In this document: one piece after another, positions 21,909 to 35,500 of the stretch | How the letters are laid out: the number at the start of each line of letters is the position of its first letter | Numbering within the stretch: the first letter of the stretch is position 1 | Translations under genes and position numbers: made by a program | The notes under the pieces: generated by a model | Told to the model about the DNA's origin: nothing | Database searches by the model: none | What the model saw: only the letters and a program-made list of their open reading frames with translations | Assembly (NCBI GenBank): GCA_002633025.1 | Contig: NMRB01000243.1 | Span: 289,367-353,366, forward strand | Direction: 5' to 3' | DNA: 64,000 bases | Origin: Notospermus geniculatus | Lineage: Eukaryota > Nemertea > Pilidiophora > Heteronemertea > Lineidae

Positions 21909-23747
21909 TATTTCATGATGGCAAATTTCTGATGTGGAGGTGAATTGAGTTACAATGTGATATGTTAGAAATGACTATGCTTAAGTGCAGCAGATCAGCT
22001 GTTTTCTGTAAATTCGGAGAAGTCAAATATGTATTTACACTACGATGGGACTGAGTGTCCATAGCCGCAGTTGATAGGATGGGGACAGTACTAAGAATCT
22101 TGTGTCAAAAAAGCTTCCTGTTGTTTGTGATGGAAAGATTTTGAATAATGCTGTTTCCTAACTTGGAGGAATAAAAATGTGCCTGTTTAAATATGATCTC
22201 ATTTTGGAGAGGGAAATTCTGAATTGTTTTGCCCTTGGTTTTCACCAAACTCCACGATTTCATTTCATGTATATATATAATCATGCAGTTTAATAATATT
22301 TTATCAATGCTTTTGAGTTTCGGCCATAATCTTGTCAGTTTGTACAGGTGTGTATGGTTGACCCACATGCTTCATTATTCCTGATTGCAAGTATGGCTGC
22401 ATAACCCCACTTGCTGTATTATGTATGTATTCCTGATATAACTTCTCTAGAACATGAGAACGTAAATTCGTTATTTATGATGTAAATGCTTGTCTTCAAA
22501 AACGTTTGCATCCTGTTTAGATTTTCAATAAACTTACATGCACATGTTCTCAGGCCTGCCTAAGAGCCTGCATCTTGGCCAACATGTACCGGGTACATGT
22601 ACATATATATACATTCTCCGACATTGCATCAAATGCACCAGAGAGTGTTTTTCCTCATGTATTCTTGCATCTTTCTATACACTCAAGAAACTGTGTACGT
22701 CTGTCTATTTTTACTAGTTGGCATATTACCTGCAGATTGTATTTTTTGTGATTTGTTGAAAAACTAGAGATGGAGTTTATTTTAAAAACTATTATTACCG
22801 TTATCATTCCAGTGTACCTATCGGTATTTAATAAGCCAATAGAAGAATTACATTAGGAAACTATTGAGCAGAATTCATCCTTGGCCTATTCAAGACTGCG
22901 ATAATTATTTCTATCAAAGAAGTGCAACTGTAATAATGCTTGAATCTAGTCTGTCATTTGTTTATTTATACAAATAACTCACCTGTAGAATCTGTCTCGT
23001 GGTTTTCATTTGTTTTCATATTGTAATATAAGCTCTCATGAATAGATCGCTGAAGCAGTTCCCTCTTAAACCTGACCGTCCTTCCTTTGCTCAGACACTG
23101 AGAAGCCATCTCTACCAAACCTAACTGCACACATCTGTCCATGTCAGTTTTGGTTGGAAAACATTTACCGTCCCTTGAAAATTTTTTAGACATTTATATA
23201 ATGAAGACATTTGTATTTTCATTTTTATCACTTTTAATCATATTTCCCATAGAAATTAAGTTAAAAATTCTCCAATGTAATTGTAACGTTCAGCACAAAT
23301 TGATAGCATTAATTTATTGCACATATTGCAATTTAACGTATTTTTTATAAACCTGTATCAATCATATTTTTAATTGAATATGATTCGTCTATGAATACCG
23401 TAAACAGTGCACTGGATGCATGATATATTGTTTACAAGTTTGGGGTATGGTGCCATATTAAAAATGGCTGCCTTGTGTTTCCTCTTTTTTAATTGGGTCA
23501 CTTCAGATTCTGAGTTGGAAAATATCCACTGTCAATTCAGTCAATCCACTGTCAATTCAGAAATGCAATTTACATGTAGGCGTACTTTGATCTGACGGAC
23601 AGACATCAAGCACAACTTGCCTCGTTTGTTTAAGATACCATACCTCAAACTGGTAGTGCTGGCACACCAATTAAAAATTTTAAGTATCTACTAACAACTG
23701 GTATTAAACTTTATACAATGAGTAAGACGTTGGATGTGACGTACTTA

Positions 23748-24088
23748 GCCACATAAAAAAATCTTTAGTTGAGCATCAGTCATACTTGTAAAAAGTGAGG
23801 AGGGAGGTTTTTTGTTTTGTTTTGTTTTTATTTTTCATACTGAAATTGGAACATCGGAAACGAGCTTTGCAGTATTGCAGCTTTAAGTCATACAATGGAC
23901 AAACCCTTAGGAACTCAAAAAAGGTTTTTATTTCAAAAAGTACATATACGAGTCAGTGGCCCAGTTCAGGATCATCAGATTTTGTTGTAAAATGGTAAAA
24001 CTAGGAGGAAAAAAATGAAAAAAAGATTTGAGGAGGCAAGAATTTCGAGGCGTGAGGTGATGCTAAACTAAAGATTTTTTATGTGGCC
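23748..24088. mobile_element. MITE, ends GGCCACATAAAAAAATC
   Basis: Starts GCCACATAAAAAAATCTTTA and ends AAAGATTTTTTATGTGGC. A complete relative is at 36337-36735 and a left half at 27954-28150. The interior has a poly-T/G stretch and TCATACAAT. Confidence 0.8.
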
Positions 24089-24930
24089 TTATTGTGATCT
24101 CTTCTTTGAATCATTGTTTGTATTTATTATTAAAGGGGAGTTGATCCAGGTCATATTTGACAGCTGGCAGAATATCACATCAGGTTGCTGCTGCATCCTT
24201 GGCAGCAGTGACTAATTCTTGATAAAAATTGACCTACACAAAGAAAATACTTTTAATTGTCATCTGTCAAATGTGATGACATCCTATGATCTGATTATTT
24301 AGTCTGTGTGAAATGCTACATCATTATTATCAAATTGCTGTGCTTATGACACTGTTTTGCCATCTTTACTGTATCTTCTGATTTCTAGCTTGCTGTGTGC
24401 TTGTATCATAACTTAATTTACTACATGTATATTCACTTCCAAGAACTGTATTAAACACTACAAATGATATAGAAACAAAATATTTTCCTGAATAAAATAA
24501 CTTTAGAAATGTTCTTTCTCGAATCCTTTCCTCAAAAAGTATTTTGCATTTTTGGAGCAAATATGCTGTTAGGTGATTTGGTGGAATGCAGGAGAAAACC
24601 AAGGAACTGGGGATAACCTTGACAGTCATGGGCCAGTTTGAAACGACACAGAGCCACTATGCAGTCAACAGACTGGCAGAAATGGGTCGGGACAGCGATT
24701 TCTACCCCAGTCAAGTTTTCGAGCCTGTCCTTTCATAAGGCGCCACCTGGACTGTCCAAACCTCCTGTCCTGATTGGCACATCTCCAATTTTGGGCTGAA
24801 GTGGACAATTGTTGAGCAACTCTCATCCTACAAAGACAGAGGGACAGGAATTGCAAATGGGCAACAGCTGCTGAAGAAGGTTGAAGAATTCGAGTTTCAA
24901 ATTCCCTGATCTTTTACTATTAATGATATC

Positions 24931-25014
24931 CTGGGGTCTTCAGGCTGGCACTTTCTAGTCGAGCTACCAGAAGTGTAGCTTGACTAGAAAGTGCCAGACT
25001 GAAGAAGACCCCAG
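24931..25014. repeat. foldback element, CTGGGGTCTTC arms
   Basis: The two roughly 30-nt arms, CTGGGGTCTTCAGGCTGGCA and its mirror (TGCCAGACTGAAGAAGACCC), are separated by about 20 bases. A related single arm is at 4560-4605. Confidence 0.8.
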
Positions 25015-26534
25015 TTGGCGTCGAAAATTTGCTAAGATTCTGGAAATTGACTTTGTGTGTCAATTTTTGTGCTTTCTTTTTCTTTAGACAACGCATCAAG
25101 GTAAGAATACGGCATTGGGTGGGGTTACTACCATGCCGTTATTTCTCACTAGAAAAGCCGTGTCGATTTCCCCTAAACTTCCCGGCTGGAGGTCTCTTCA
25201 CTTGCCTTATCTGGATCGAGTGCAATTTCGATAGCCGCAGCAGTTGGGCTGGAGCAGTTGGTCATGGTGGCTGTGTGTCCGGTCTGTCACACCTTCATAT
25301 CTCATCTCCTTGAACTGCTAGCTTTGGAAACAAATCCTACCCCCTAGGTTTGTCAACCTGGGCAATCTAATAATGAGCTAAATCATTTTCAGAATTGAAA
25401 TTCACAGACTGCTTAATTAGCGGAGTTTCCCACTACCTCAGTGACACACTACCACTGAAGCAAGGGAGGATTCAAGGAAGGGGGTTATCGGTCAAAACGT
25501 CCATTTGCCAAATGTCCACGCCGCACTTGGGTGAGAACGTCCCAAATGAGTGCTAAAACCACACAAGTCCCCTTAACCAACCCGTGGACGTTCTGACCAA
25601 CGACCTGTGGACGCTCAGGTGAGTAGCCTGTCCCATTCCTACAACAAAATGGAAAAATATCGGAATATATGTGAGGAGAGCCCTTTTTGGTCATTCAGCA
25701 AGATCCGACACATTTTCGTTGACTGCCTCACATATCACAAATCAATAAATACAGTACCCGGTATTTGATTGAAGCCTGAGGAAAATCCAAACTCTTTATG
25801 TCTTAAAGGGACTAGGAAAATTTTNCTTTTCACCAGTATACATAATTATACTTTATTAAATTAAATAATATGACATTAAGCTTTATAACAAGTATAGAAG
25901 TGCAGAATGTTCGATACCAAACCCGTTGATTTGAAGGATGCTCTCAGGATGACGAAGTACCGTACTAAATAGTATTGGATTGGATTTTCCATCAGGGCTG
26001 AAGCCAAAGGATCAGTGCTATTAAAGATAATATATCACGGGTATTTTGGCGGGCCACAAAATTCATTGTTTATTTACATTTTGTTTGTTTATGTCCAGTC
26101 TTTCTTTGTCTTACGAGTACTTTGTTGGTGGCATGCCCCTCTAGAAATTCTGTTGATTCCAAAAGTATTCAATTTTGTGGGTTGGCATGCCCCAACACTC
26201 CAAAATAACATAATGTAAACATCCATGTTTACAAACATTGAATGTAACAATGAAGTCGTGATACATTATCTTTAAAGCGAACAAGTTATGTCAGTCAAGA
26301 TGTCTGAATAGAGAATGAAACGCTGCCATCTTGAATCCATCACAGTACTCACATTGAGAATTTATTGCCTAAAGAGCATGTGCAACGGCTGCGGCTTTGC
26401 TGCCGACGAATAGCATTCAGATCATCGCCAATATTGCAAATCTCGGATTATCTACAGACGTAATCTGCTAAAATACGAAACTTGTACTTTTGAAATCATG
26501 GATTTCGTGGGCCGCGAATGTATTCTAGTGTCAT

Positions 26535-26660
26535 TTTAGCTCACCTAGTGTGAGCTATAGTCATGACGCAGTGTCTGTCGTCCGTCGTCGGTGTAGTCCG
26601 TTGGCAGGGCGCGTTTCGTAACCCCTGGGGCTACTGACCTGAAACTTGGTACATATACAC
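26535..26660. mobile_element. TTTTAGCTCACCTAGTG element fragment
   Basis: TTTTAGCTCACCTAGTGTGA, then GCTATAGTCATGACG and GTCGTCCGTCGTC. The inverted right end of the same family is at 49880-49955 (CGGACGACGACGGACGACGG, then GAGTGAGCTAAAAA). Confidence 0.6.
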
Positions 26661-26666
26661 AGGAAC

Positions 26667-26832
26667 CTCCCTTATCGGACACCTCTGCCGGGAGGACACC
26701 TCTCCATTAAGGACACCAAAGTTCAGTCCCAGATTGACCGTTTCTATTCATTTTGACCTCTGTAATCATGACACCTCTCAAGGACAGCATTTGTCAGTCC
26801 CAGAGGTATCCTTAATAGAGAGGTTCCACTGT
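26667..26832. mobile_element. MITE with GGAACCTC ends
   Basis: Left GGAACCTCCCTTATCGGACA and right TCCTTAATAGAGAGGTTCC are mirror images. A diverged relative is at 57050-57235, with GACAGCATCCTTCAGTCC in the same place. Confidence 0.7.
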
Positions 26833-27794
26833 AGGCCTTTGCTGTACATGTACCCAACCGTCTGTCTACTCTTGTAGAGTTATTTTTTTAACATTAAATT
26901 TATAAAAATTCAAAGCTCGCTCACTGTATTTTTCTTTAAAAATGCATTATACTTGATGCATTGATAGGTATCACAAGGTACCGTATTATAAAGTCTTATT
27001 TTTCCTGTCCCATTTGGTGCATAAACCATGTTTCAGGGCTCCCTACGAAGAACTGGCAGCACAGGGACTTTCCACGTACCGGTAATTGCCCAAGTTACAG
27101 GCAGTAAGTCTTAAAAACACTTTTTGAATATCGCTCTAAAATGTTCCCACACTCCTTCAAATCAACTGAGTTTAAGACATCTATTACACAGTTCCTGGTT
27201 ATAACATAACATTATCACAAAATACATTGATATCTGATTTGAACAAGTTTTGTTGAAAGGGACCATCTCAAAAATCACTCATGCCGAAAACTGAAGCGAT
27301 TCAGTGTAAAGAGGGGTAGTCCAGCTGACTCCTCCAATTTTTTGTCTTCCTTAGAAACGACAACTACCATTTCCCTCCAGTCCATGGTGTTTCATTTTAT
27401 ACACGGGTGTGCGGTTCTGATTCAGGCAGAAAGTACCGGTAAACGACTTCAGTCTTCTGCATTGATGAAATTCGACATGGTTCCCAAGTATATTGATGTT
27501 GGGACTAGACACACACGTGATACAATGTACATAGAGACATGGTATACAGAGTATTCAATTATTCCAACCCAAAATACATGTATGTACGGGTAGTATGTAA
27601 AAAAGGCATTGTTTGTATGACCTAGTGAATCTTTTGTTTCACTGGAATTTAATACTCAATTTAAAATAACTATGAAATCTTAAACATAGTAATACTACGG
27701 TATACTTGTAAAGTTATAAAGGCAAGAACTCATCCTATAGCTTTTTGTACTCGTGCAATTTTGAGGGCCTAGGGACATTATAATGGCTTTACCT

Positions 27795-27900
27795 ATATCT
27801 GCTGCCAACAGTGGGAATTGAACCTGGGACATTCTGATCCTAGCCAGCGTCACCGGAGCTACACCACCACAGCAGGGGAACCCTACAACAGGTCAACAGC
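27795..27900 (-). repeat. SINE, antisense (also at 36185-36290)
   Basis: GTGGGAATTGAACCTGGGAC is an inverted B box; AGCTACACCACCACAGCAGG is the inverted A-box side. The copy in duplication unit 2 is nearly identical. Confidence 0.6.
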
Positions 27901-28150
27901 AGATGTGTGACAGGCAAAGCCACTCTGTCCCAACGCCTGTGGAAATTGCACATAAGGCCACATAAAAAAATCTTTAGTTTAGCATCAGTCATACTTGTAA
28001 AAAGTGAGGAGGGAGGAGGGTTTTTTTTGTTTTTTTTTTAATACTGAAATGGACTGTGATCATCGAAAGAGAGCTTGGAGGCATTGCACCATTTATCATA
28101 CAATAGACAAATCCTAGTATTAACTCGAAAAAAGGTTTTTATTCAAAAAA

Positions 28151-28932
28151 ATGGTCCATGGACCATGTGCTCACTGGGTTGGACATAACAGTCTAATGAC
28201 AGAGGGATGTACATATCAGTTATGACTATGAGCAATCTGGGTCAAGTCATTCCCAGGTAGGACTTTGATCAATTTTGGGTTATGCCACCTGGCGGCCATA
28301 TTGGATGTCTGATCGGGCTGGAACGTCACATGCACATAAAGGTCATCTGAAGGGGGACACATAGCACATTGGAGCGCTTTGGGTCAAGTCGTTCCTGAGT
28401 TACAGCACTTTGATTATTTTCGGGTTACGCCACCTGGCGGCCATATTGGATGTCCGATCGGGCCGAATCTTCACAGGGACATAAAGGTCATCTGCAGGGG
28501 GCCACATAGCACATTGGAGCACTTTGGGTTAAGGCGTTCCTGAGTTACAGCACTTTGATGATTTTTGGGTTACGCCACCTGGTGGCCATGTTTGAAGTCA
28601 AATCAGGCCGAAATTTGACGTGCATGTAAAGGTCATCTAGATGGAGGTAAATATCAAATTTGAGCACTCTGCGTCAAGCCGTTCCCGAGTAATAGCACTT
28701 ACTTGATTTTCAGGTTACGCCACCTGGCGGCCATACTGGATGTCCAATCGGGCCGAAACTTGGTATTTTTAAAGGTACCCCTCCAATGCATGTTTATGCA
28801 AGATATGAAGTCGCTCGGTGAAATAATGACAAATTGTGGCAGGTTCGTCACTTTTGTCGAACTTTGACCTCTGTGACCTTGAAAAGTAGGTCAAATCAAA
28901 AACCCGTTATATATGTTATGTATCCTTATTAG
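28151..28932. repeat. 145-bp tandem repeats
   Basis: CCACCTGG recurs at 28285, 28430, 28575 and 28720, an exact 145-nt period. Each unit contains CGGCCATATTGGATGTCC and AAAGGTCATCT. The array opens with the perfect palindrome ATGGTCCATGGACCAT and runs into the N gap. A relative is at 62770-63197. Confidence 0.9.
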
Positions 28933-29255
28933 NNNNNNNNNNNNNNNNNNNNNNNNNNNNNNNNNNNNNNNNNNNNNNNNNNNNNNNNNNNNNNNNNNNN
29001 NNNNNNNNNNNNNNNNNNNNNNNNNNNNNNNNNNNNNNNNNNNNNNNNNNNNNNNNNNNNNNNNNNNNNNNNNNNNNNNNNNNNNNNNNNNNNNNNNNNN
29101 NNNNNNNNNNNNNNNNNNNNNNNNNNNNNNNNNNNNNNNNNNNNNNNNNNNNNNNNNNNNNNNNNNNNNNNNNNNNNNNNNNNNNNNNNNNNNNNNNNNN
29201 NNNNNNNNNNNNNNNNNNNNNNNNNNNNNNNNNNNNNNNNNNNNNNNNNNNNNNN
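28933..29255. other. assembly gap, 323 N
   Basis: Unknown bases. By comparison with unit 2, the missing part includes the left end of the CAGGGGCGTAGCTAGC element. Confidence 1.
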
Positions 29256-30664
29256 TCTTGATCCAAGTTATTGTGGTGTCAGATGTGGGGAAACTGCATC
29301 TGAGAGGACGTAGATTTTCAATTTTTTTCCCTCCGACTTCGCCCGCCAGCCTCAATCAATTTTGCCCCCCTAGGCCATAAAAGCTAGCTACGCCCCTGAA
29401 GGCACTACTCCACACGAGATACACAGGAGGAGGAGATAATCTCCTGACGTGAGGGTTGGCTCTGCTTGGGTAACTCAACCAGAGAAACTATGGGCAGTTG
29501 TTTGCATTATTGGTCTCCACGTAAAGGAAACCAATGAGGAGGGCGATATCCGACAGGTCGGCGCTGCGAGCGATGTGACCTGAGTGACGTCATTGACATA
29601 ATTTTAGGTGTTGACGTTGCGTCATGAGAAAATGGCCTGTACATTTTCTACAGGAATAATAAGACAAAACGTATGCTTTTATTGGTATCACATTTCGTCG
29701 TTTTAATGGAAAAAGCCAATGAAATTTTCATCTACTACAAGATGATGTAAATTTTTCTGTCGGGCGACCAAAACAAACGGGTTATTTCCGGTACTGCCTT
29801 CAGGGGCGTAGCTAGCTTTTATGGCCTAGGGGGCAAAATTGATTGAGGCTGGCGGGCGAAGTCGGAGGGAAACAAATTGAAAATCTACGTCCTCTCAGAT
29901 GCATTTTCCCCACATAGAAAGCCACCTGCATCAGAAAATTCTCACATGGACAGGTGCCTTGAGAATTTGAAACAGATTTCCTACAAACATACACAACAAA
30001 GAGACCCACTGCAGAGTGGTGGTAGATTGTCCAGGAATTGAATTTACCCTTGGCCACCATAGTGGGGGCCTTTGGTGCCCCTTTTCCTATGGTATGATTA
30101 TCGATCGACCTGAAAAATGCACTTGGCTTAATACTTCTTAAGACATTAATACACAGAAGTATCAAAATACACTTGACCAGTTCAGAAATACTGAATTACG
30201 AAAAATAAAACAAGGATCTGATTGCACACACAGAGATCAGATCATAAGGAACTCCTTTTAATATTCTGAGTATATTCATTCATTACATCTCAGCTAACAA
30301 TACACTCTACTGAAAATAAATGCTTCTTACTGTTAGACTTGAAATGATTACTTGCATACTTGCATAAAATATGATTTCAGGACACTGACTAGACTAACAA
30401 ACAGATCTTTTATTTTGCATTGTAAAACATGACTTCAACTTCTTTCCTACTTTTAACTCCGTGTTTTCCACGAACGCAGGAAAGTTAGGAGCTCCGCCCT
30501 TCTTCGCTCCCTCAAATGTCAGTATTAGTAAGGACTCCACCATGGCAGAGGTAGTGTAAAAGGAAGCTGCCTAACAATGTTATTTTGATATAACCTACTG
30601 TCAATATTGGCACTTTACATTACATGTATATGACTGAGTAGAATAAAGAAAACTTCACAATAAT

Positions 30665-31060
30665 AACATCATCCACACGTGTGGACACAAGTTCAAATGT
30701 GTTGATACACGTTCACCCCAAGCCAATGCTGTGAACACATGTTCACAAATGATGTTGTACTGCTGTGAACGCATGTTCACATAATGTTGTATAGTCACCT
30801 TGAAACCAATGCTGTGAACACATGTTCACATATGTTGATGGACAACTGCCCCAAACCACAGTTGTGAACACACACGTTCACACACAACCTCTTTCCACTG
30901 CTGTGAACAATACAAGTTCACTTATTTTAGACAAAAACCACTGCTGTGAACACAGGTTCAACCACATACAATGTATGTTCATCCTTACTGCAGTGAACAC
31001 AAGGCCACTCAAAGCGAAAACAACTGTAGAGTATGAACATAAGATCACACAAATACATGT
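30665..31060. repeat. cluster of GTGAACACATGTTCAC palindromes
   Basis: About ten spaced units of the form CTGTGAACACATGTTCAC, each with a GTGAAC/GTTCAC dyad and a CCACTGCTGTGAACA lead, 40-60 nt apart. The cluster continues as a weaker CACTGCTGCAGACA series to 31510. Repeated at 38360-38695 in unit 2. Confidence 0.85.
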
Positions 31061-31102
31061 TTAAACTAAAACTACTCTTATACATAACACAGCTCCACTA
31101 AT

Positions 31103-31304
31103 TGTGACCCGCTCTGGAAAGAGCAGACGCATGTCGCTCAGAAGGTGACCCTCAACAAACTAAGATGACACACCAGGAGAGAATGGAAGAAATAGATTGT
31201 TTCAGATTTCATAACAGACAGACAATATTGAAACTGACAAACATTTGGTCTCAACCTTCCAAGCTAAGAGCGACATGCGTCTGCTTTTGCCAGAGCGGGT
31301 GACA
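31103..31304. mobile_element. MITE with TGTGACCCGCTCTGG ends
   Basis: Perfectly mirrored AGCAGACGCATGTCGCT / AGCGACATGCGTCTGCT arms. It has the same core as 12386-12586. The duplicate copy is at 38886-39087. Confidence 0.85.
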
Positions 31305-32135
31305 ATTTAATGACCTCTCACATTTGTTGTGCACATGACTTCAGTGAAACACAGCAGTGAACAAGTCACCAGCTGTAGTCAGCTATGTCCACTGCTGCGG
31401 ACATATCAAAGTTTAAAAAAAGAGAATTTTAACCATTCCAGAGTCCACAGCAGCCGACATACATGTACGTTCATACAATAAGCTTCTTCCAAATGTCCAC
31501 TGCTGCAGACACGAGTTCTAACAGGAGATTTTTAACAATTAGCACAGAATACATAAAGGAAGACATAGAGATAGATTTTTTTCTTGACAGAACACAGAAT
31601 GTGTGGAAGAATCCCTGCACTGCAGTAAAAAAATTCATCCAATATGTTTACATACCCCGTTTGCTTATAAGGATGACCATAACACAGTACACTACACTTG
31701 CAGTTGTAAAGTCACAGAGACTTGGCTTACATGTAGCCACTGGGTGAGCTTTTTCATATGATGTGTTCGCCCTGGGGATGTAGCTCCTCCAACATTATCA
31801 TATCAAAAATCTCAGTGTCAGGACTTCGATTCGATGATATCAACAGCCTGCTGAGTGTTCAGCAATGCCGACCATCACCAGCAGAAGCTGGACCCCGGCA
31901 ATGGCAGACCTCCGTGACCACATAACCTGATTTTGGTGTACATGTAGTCCTCTGTTTAAACACATACATGTAGATAGGTATTATAGAAACTAAGGAACAT
32001 CTTTAAAATATTCTTGACCACCAAACTGGAAAGTGTTGACGACCAAAGGCAACTTATTTTATCATGCAGACGTAATGGACTGAATTCCCAAGGTACATGT
32101 CAGACTCTAGGTGGAAACTTTAAGGAACATCGGGA

Positions 32136-32382
32136 ATAGACGATTCTCAAATTTGCCAATTTGTGCACCTCCACCAAAATCTCAACCACAACCTCGATCT
32201 GAAACCGGGTGACGTGACGCAATTCATGATTCAGCTATGGTCCACTCTGACGCAATGTCATCGAAGTCACTGTCGTAGGGTTGTCTGCATCACGTCATTC
32301 AGTTTCAGACCGAGGTTATGGTTGAGCTTTCAGCGGAATTGCGCAGATCTTTGTCGTTTACGTCAATTTGAGAACGGTCTAT
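32136..32382. mobile_element. MITE of the ATAGAC family
   Basis: Ends ATAGACGATTCTCAAATTTG and CAATTTGAGAACGGTCTAT; interior as in 18306-18566. It lies 200 bp past the stop of the minus-strand gene, so it may be part of that 3' UTR. Confidence 0.85.
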
Positions 32383-32580
32383 TGAGGGTTTTTTTCTAGC
32401 TTCTAATATAATATACATAATCCTGATCACCCCAATAACCCAGAAATCAGGCCAACACAAATGCACTCTATTCCTAAATCCAGTTTAAGATCCTGTTTAC
32501 CAATGGTGACTCGATAATCTCATTCACAGAATGTCAAAAGTAGAGCTTCTCCCCTCCGCCAAGCTCCCATTCTTCTGGCG

Positions 32581-35500
32581 TCATTTGGGCACATTGCGCA
32601 TTTCGGCCATCGTCAGTGCAATTTGCCGACATAGTTCGATGTCAGTTTCCATTGGAAACAAACAGACTTCGTTTTCCGTTGAACACACTGATTTGTATTG
32701 CATGGCGAACAAGCTTACACGACGAACTGGTTTTGCCGATGTCACGTATATGAAATTGTCCAGGAAGCGTTCGCTCTCATCCACGAATATGATTGAATGT
32801 TTGTTATTCTGAAATATAGAAAAGAACTACATGTCAGACACGGATACTTGCTTATTTTTTCTGCCAGAACGAAGGCAGGTAATCTAAAGTCCCTATTTGA
32901 ACCAATGACCACTTGATCGCAAGGCAATCACTTGATCACTAGGCCACTGCTGAGTGCTCTACTGATTCAGTAACGAAAGATATTATAGGAAGCCCAAGCT
33001 TGTTGATTTCTTGCCTTACTGGACAGACAGTATTTACATGTACCAGTACCGATACTCAAATATTGAATCCCAACAACCAGGGCCGACCACCAAGAAACTC
33101 CGATAGCAGGGCCTAACAGAGAAATTCTGTAATGGTAAATGGCATTGCATACACGTACCTCTCTGTTAGGCACTGTTACTGCTATCGGAGTTTCTTGGCG
33201 GTCGGCCCAGGTTGTCAGCATGGTACAGCGGGAACATCATCACCTGTTACCCCTGAGGTTCTAAGTTCAGTCCTCAGCAAGACCCATCCTTCATGTGGTA
33301 GACAGGGAAACTCTTTTTTCTCCAGTTACATGTACTCTCCAGTTCCCACCGACATTTATTCGTTCAGTATTGATGGCAAACTAGAACTGTGAAATTTGCT
33401 TAGCAGCAAATTTGATGGTTCCCAGACAGTTGAGAGATGATGAGGGGAAATGAAGATAGGCCTAGATGTGTGATGATGGTGTCAGTGTTTGAGTGTTGGT
33501 GATAAGGATGGGCCAAGCACAAAACATGGCAATCATTTTATTGTTCACTCAGATAGGCCTAGCCTAGCCTAGCTACAGCCTGCTGCCTGCTGCACTCAAA
33601 AAGTCGCCGCTCCACGATCTTCAATCGTGAATATTTCCGTCCATCAGGTAGGCTAGGCCCCTAAAAACCATGTTTAGAGGAACTTCACACCGTCGTAATG
33701 GCTGAAATGCTTTTACATGTACATGTATTATCAAACTGTGTTTTTTGCTGAATTTCTAGGCAATAATCGGCCAATTCCGGACCACTGCCTCACGAATTTA
33801 CCAAATCTGTGTAGTGAGACCTGGAACAACTCTGACGTCACGGCGTAAGTTGCATGAACAGCGTTGTTACAAACGTGGGGTGTGTGTGTTTATCGGATGA
33901 GCAAAGTCGCTAAATTTCCACCAAAAACCATCTCAAAATCGTAGAAACGATTGAAATTTTTCGACGAAATTTCTTTCTGCATAGACAATCATATTCTACC
34001 TGCCAAAAGTGACAGACTTACAAGTTACTGAGCCGTTTGGTCAGATTTGTCTTCCAATCGCCCAAAGAAGAAGCAGAATTTCCTACATACCTACCAGTGA
34101 TATCAATATGGTTCCCAGACTGCAAGTCTGGAAACCATGCCTACTGTACCGGTATTTGGTGCTTGGCTCGAAATTCAGTACCGGTATTCATACAACCAGA
34201 CTCAAAGAAGTTAATTTTGCCTTACCTTGCCACTGTCAGCCATTTTTTCTACAGAAGTCCCAGAGAGATTCACAGCAAACGACTCGATGGCTCAGCTGGA
34301 GATTTGTCTATTGTATCACATAAGCTTTGCAAGATTTTAGGCTGAAAATCACAAGAACATTCAACTAATTTTAGGCTGACAGGTTTTTATCTGTTCAAAG
34401 ACAGCATGATCAGACATTGAAACGAGATGTCCTTAGGGGAAACTTTTATGCCATATTTGACAATCAGCTTTTAATTCAATACATCTCGGTACATGTAGGC
34501 CTAGCAGGTTATATACTTACTACAGAATCAAACGGGTCATCCACGATATCCCTCATTACAATATAATTCATACAGTATCGCTGCATATCAAGTCTTTTAA
34601 AATCAGACTCATCTGCAAAATAAATAGACATCAGTAAATTACACCCCAGGGGGCCTATGACAGGAAATCAATTACCAGTGCTATTTCTGCATCAGAAGTC
34701 GGCTCAGTGTGTATATGCACCTGTAATGGCATCAGATAGAAAAGCGCAGATTAGATCAGGGGCGGATCCAGGATTTGGGAAAAGAGGGGCACCCTGCGCT
34801 ACTAAACATTGAAATCTGCAGGAAATTTCAAAGATTTGCTCCAAATTCCAGAATTTTACGGTTGATTTTACAGATTTGTTGGCCAAAATGGGGGCGTACC
34901 CCTTGGATCCGTGCCTGTAGATGGTGATACGGGCGAAGTGGAGACAATCTGGTTCCCTCCTGCTGCACATTTATTTACCGGTATAGAACTACATGTATAC
35001 AGTGGAACCCCGGTAACATGACCACCCAAGGGACAGACCCAAAGTGGTCGCGTTAGCGGGGTGGTCGCCTTACCGAAATCGGCTCGATGAGTGCCGATCC
35101 AGACCAAAGTAAACTGAGGGTCATATTTTCTTTTTTATCCATGTTTCATTTAATAAACCAGACTAGACCATTTCCAACCTGCCCTGATACTAGTATTTAG
35201 CAGATAGCCGACCGATTTGCGACTCCTAGGATGGACGACCGGCAGGTATGGAAATGGTGAACTCCGCGTAAATATTGCGCCCGTCACATGTTTGACCGCA
35301 ACCGTCATGCGCATGGCATATGCTATGTATGCATTGGTCCTGTTAGGTACACACACGCTGCTGACTCGGTTTTGTTTCATAACCAGATCCCTAATTAGCT
35401 TGTGTGTGGTCGTGTTACCGAGGTGCTAATTGCCACTTGGGACAGCCAAAGCTGTGGTCGCGGTCTGGATAGCGGGGTGGTCGCGTTAGTGAAACTCTCC

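Larger units (their letters stand above)
21016..22555 (+). other. probable DCDC1 3' untranslated region
   Basis: The first AATAAA on the coding strand after the stop is at 22527-22532. If used, the 3' UTR is about 1.5 kb and would include the two MITEs at 21152 and 21712. Transcript data are needed to fix the end. Confidence 0.4.
22560..32580. other. intergenic region without a supported gene
   Basis: Between the DCDC1 3' end and the last exon of the minus-strand gene I find only repeats, listed separately, plus an unassigned A+T-rich sequence at 22560-23700. None of the open frames has a start context, splice pattern or protein signature that I can support. Confidence 0.6.

Noticed and set aside
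26667-26832. possible regulatory inverted repeat
   Set aside because: The relative at 57050 with matching ends shows that it is a dispersed transposon.
28891-29380. open frames across the N run
   Set aside because: They are open only because unknown bases contain no stops.
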